From contig JAEWVM010000222.1 in assembly GCA_023396615.1 (NCBI GenBank), positions 1 through 6,418 on the forward strand: 6,418 bases of DNA, written 5' to 3'. The stretch comes from Spirochaetota bacterium (GTDB taxonomy: Bacteria; Spirochaetota; UBA4802; JAFGJZ01). Made by a program: the position numbers and the translations under genes. This document shows positions 5,498-6,418 of this stretch, in pieces; positions within the stretch are counted from its first letter, which is position 1; every line of letters begins with the position of its first letter. The notes below the pieces were generated by a model. The model saw nothing but the letters and a program-made list of their open reading frames with translations. It searched no databases and was not told the DNA's origin.

Positions 5498-6325
5498 TTA
5501 TTCAAACCAAGAAACCTTCGCTTCTTTTCTCGGCGGTATTTTGTAATACCTTTCAGCAGGATATCCCAACATGAGAGCTCCGCACATTGAATCTTCTTCG
5601 CTGATCTTTAATATATCTGAAATCGGCTTCCATTGGTTTGCTGCAATCATAAGAAAACCCACCCAGCAGCAGCCGAGCCCAATAGATGGTGCCGCTGTAT
5701 CAATAAACGTAAACGCTATTGCCGAATCAACCATTGTTATGGGATATTGTTTCGGTGCGTATGATAATATGAGTGCGGGTGCACCTCGGAATATGCGGTC
5801 ATGAGAAACGGCTTCTTCTTCGATGAGTTTTTTTAGATTGTAGGCTTTTGCCATCGGATGATTGTTGTCAACAAGCGTTTTCATAAAGTTGACGGTTTCA
5901 TCGGCAAGTCGTCTCATTACATCAGGTGAACTTATGGCTATCCATTTTAAACGCTGTGCGTTTCCTCCGGTAGGAGCGTAACGCGCGATTTCGAGAAGTG
6001 ATTCTATTTTTTCTTTTTCAACTGGTTTGTTTTTATAATTTCTAATAGACCTGCGTGATTTCAGTGTATAACCTATTTCATCAAATGAAATATTCTTTTT
6101 ATTGTCAATAGTGATATAAGATTCTGAACTAAGACCTTCGATAGAAATCGCCTCGTGAGGACAAACTGAAACGCAGTGCCCGCATTTAACGCATGTATGA
6201 GCGTTGTTCTCGTCTGCCTGAGGATAATTCGTTTTCTCATCAATGATAATTAGTTTCATCGGACATGCTTTCGCGCATAAACCGTCTTTATTGCATTTTG
6301 ATTTATTAATATTAATCGGATTCAT
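5498..6325 (-). CDS. Ferredoxin-nitroreductase fusion protein
   Basis: The 275-residue protein joins an N-terminal two-cluster ferredoxin domain (about 1-62) to a nitroreductase-family FMN domain (about 80-275). The second cluster motif is classic: Cys45, 48, 51 and 55 (Cx2Cx2Cx3CP). The first reads Cys11-x2-Asp14-x2-Cys17-x3-Cys21-Pro, with Asp in place of the second cysteine, as in Pyrococcus ferredoxin. The flavin domain shows RRSIR (91-95) and APTGGNAQ (117-124) for FMN binding, and LGYP (253-256) near the C-terminus. Such fusions are common in anaerobes and are thought to pass electrons from the clusters to FMN for reduction of nitro compounds or other small molecules. The true substrate is usually unknown. 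The ATG is preceded by AAGGAG (7-nt gap) and overlaps the upstream stop as ATGA, so translation is probably coupled. It is likely the second gene, or a later one, of the - strand operon. Confidence 0.92.
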   Translation of the reverse strand: MNPININKSKCNKDGLCAKACPMKLIIIDEKTNYPQADENNAHTCVKCGHCVSVCPHEAISIEGLSSESYITIDNKKNISFDEIGYTLKSRRSIRNYKNKPVEKEKIESLLEIARYAPTGGNAQRLKWIAISSPDVMRRLADETVNFMKTLVDNNHPMAKAYNLKKLIEEEAVSHDRIFRGAPALILSYAPKQYPITMVDSAIAFTFIDTAAPSIGLGCCWVGFLMIAANQWKPISDILKISEEDSMCGALMLGYPAERYYKIPPRKEAKVSWFE

Positions 6326-6418
6326 TTATTTTCTCCTTTTGTTTCGCAAAGTCTTTTGCCGAGTTCAAACGCTTTTTTGCAGTCTTCAGGAAATTGTTTG
6401 AGGCGGAATTCTTCCTTT
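6322..6418 (-). CDS. C-terminal fragment of an unidentified gene, possibly flavodoxin-like
   Basis: Only the last 31 residues of this gene lie in the window, and it continues beyond the right edge. The fragment is charged and probably helical. Its segment KKAFELGKRLC resembles the C-terminal helix of the iron-sulfur flavoprotein two genes downstream (NKAYDLGFNIC), which hints at another flavodoxin-fold reductase, but the stretch is too short to be sure. Its TGA (6324-6322) overlaps the start of the ferredoxin-nitroreductase gene in an ATGA arrangement, which indicates a shared transcript and coupled translation. Confidence 0.55.
   Translation of the reverse strand, partial: KEEFRLKQFPEDCKKAFELGKRLCETKGENK

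Noticed and set aside
5455..5505. ATG at 5505 as the start of the iron-sulfur flavoprotein.
   Set aside because: It would overlap the nitroreductase gene and add 17 non-conserved residues. ATG 5454 has an excellent AGGAG and begins directly at the first flavodoxin strand.

Overview
The window is about 6.4 kb of AT-leaning bacterial DNA with strong Shine-Dalgarno sites, tight gene spacing and several oxygen-sensitive iron-sulfur proteins. This points to an anaerobe. The class I hybrid cluster protein, a ferredoxin-nitroreductase fusion and an iron-sulfur flavoprotein-type reductase all support that. The phylum cannot be fixed from this sequence. A Gram-negative anaerobe from a group such as the Deferribacterota, Spirochaetota or Desulfobacterota-like lineages is a guess only.

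Layout, left to right. Positions 1-280 hold no convincing gene. They contain four inverted repeats in under 200 bp (37-74, 109-125, 164-179, 194-228), probably a composite dispersed intergenic repeat. A small membrane protein of unknown function follows on the + strand (281-712). A near-consensus promoter, overlapped by an FNR-like palindrome, sits on that gene's stop codon. It drives a + strand pair: hcp (hybrid cluster protein, 807-2426) and an alpha/beta hydrolase (2441-3253), 14 nt apart.

The right half runs on the - strand. Read in its own direction, it starts with the C-terminus of a gene cut by the window edge (6418-6322). Next come a ferredoxin-nitroreductase fusion (6325-5498), an iron-sulfur flavoprotein-like FMN reductase (5454-4882) and a glyoxalase/VOC-fold protein (4866-4504). 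Spacings of -4, 43 and 15 nt suggest one operon. A membrane-anchored diguanylate cyclase (4400-3240) follows after a 103-nt gap that contains its own promoter and a 12-bp palindrome near the predicted transcription start. The cyclase and the hydrolase converge and overlap by 14 bp at their 3' ends.

How they may work together: Hcp acts on NO or hydroxylamine under anaerobic nitrosative stress, and the - strand flavin/Fe-S enzymes look like low-potential reductases acting on small molecules. A redox or nitrosative-stress neighbourhood is a reasonable inference but is not proven. No mobile element, CRISPR array, tRNA or rRNA was seen. I found no clear evidence of a wholly new system. The most notable points are the repeat cluster, the FNR-like hcp promoter, the Asp-for-Cys ferredoxin site and the hcp-hydrolase pairing.
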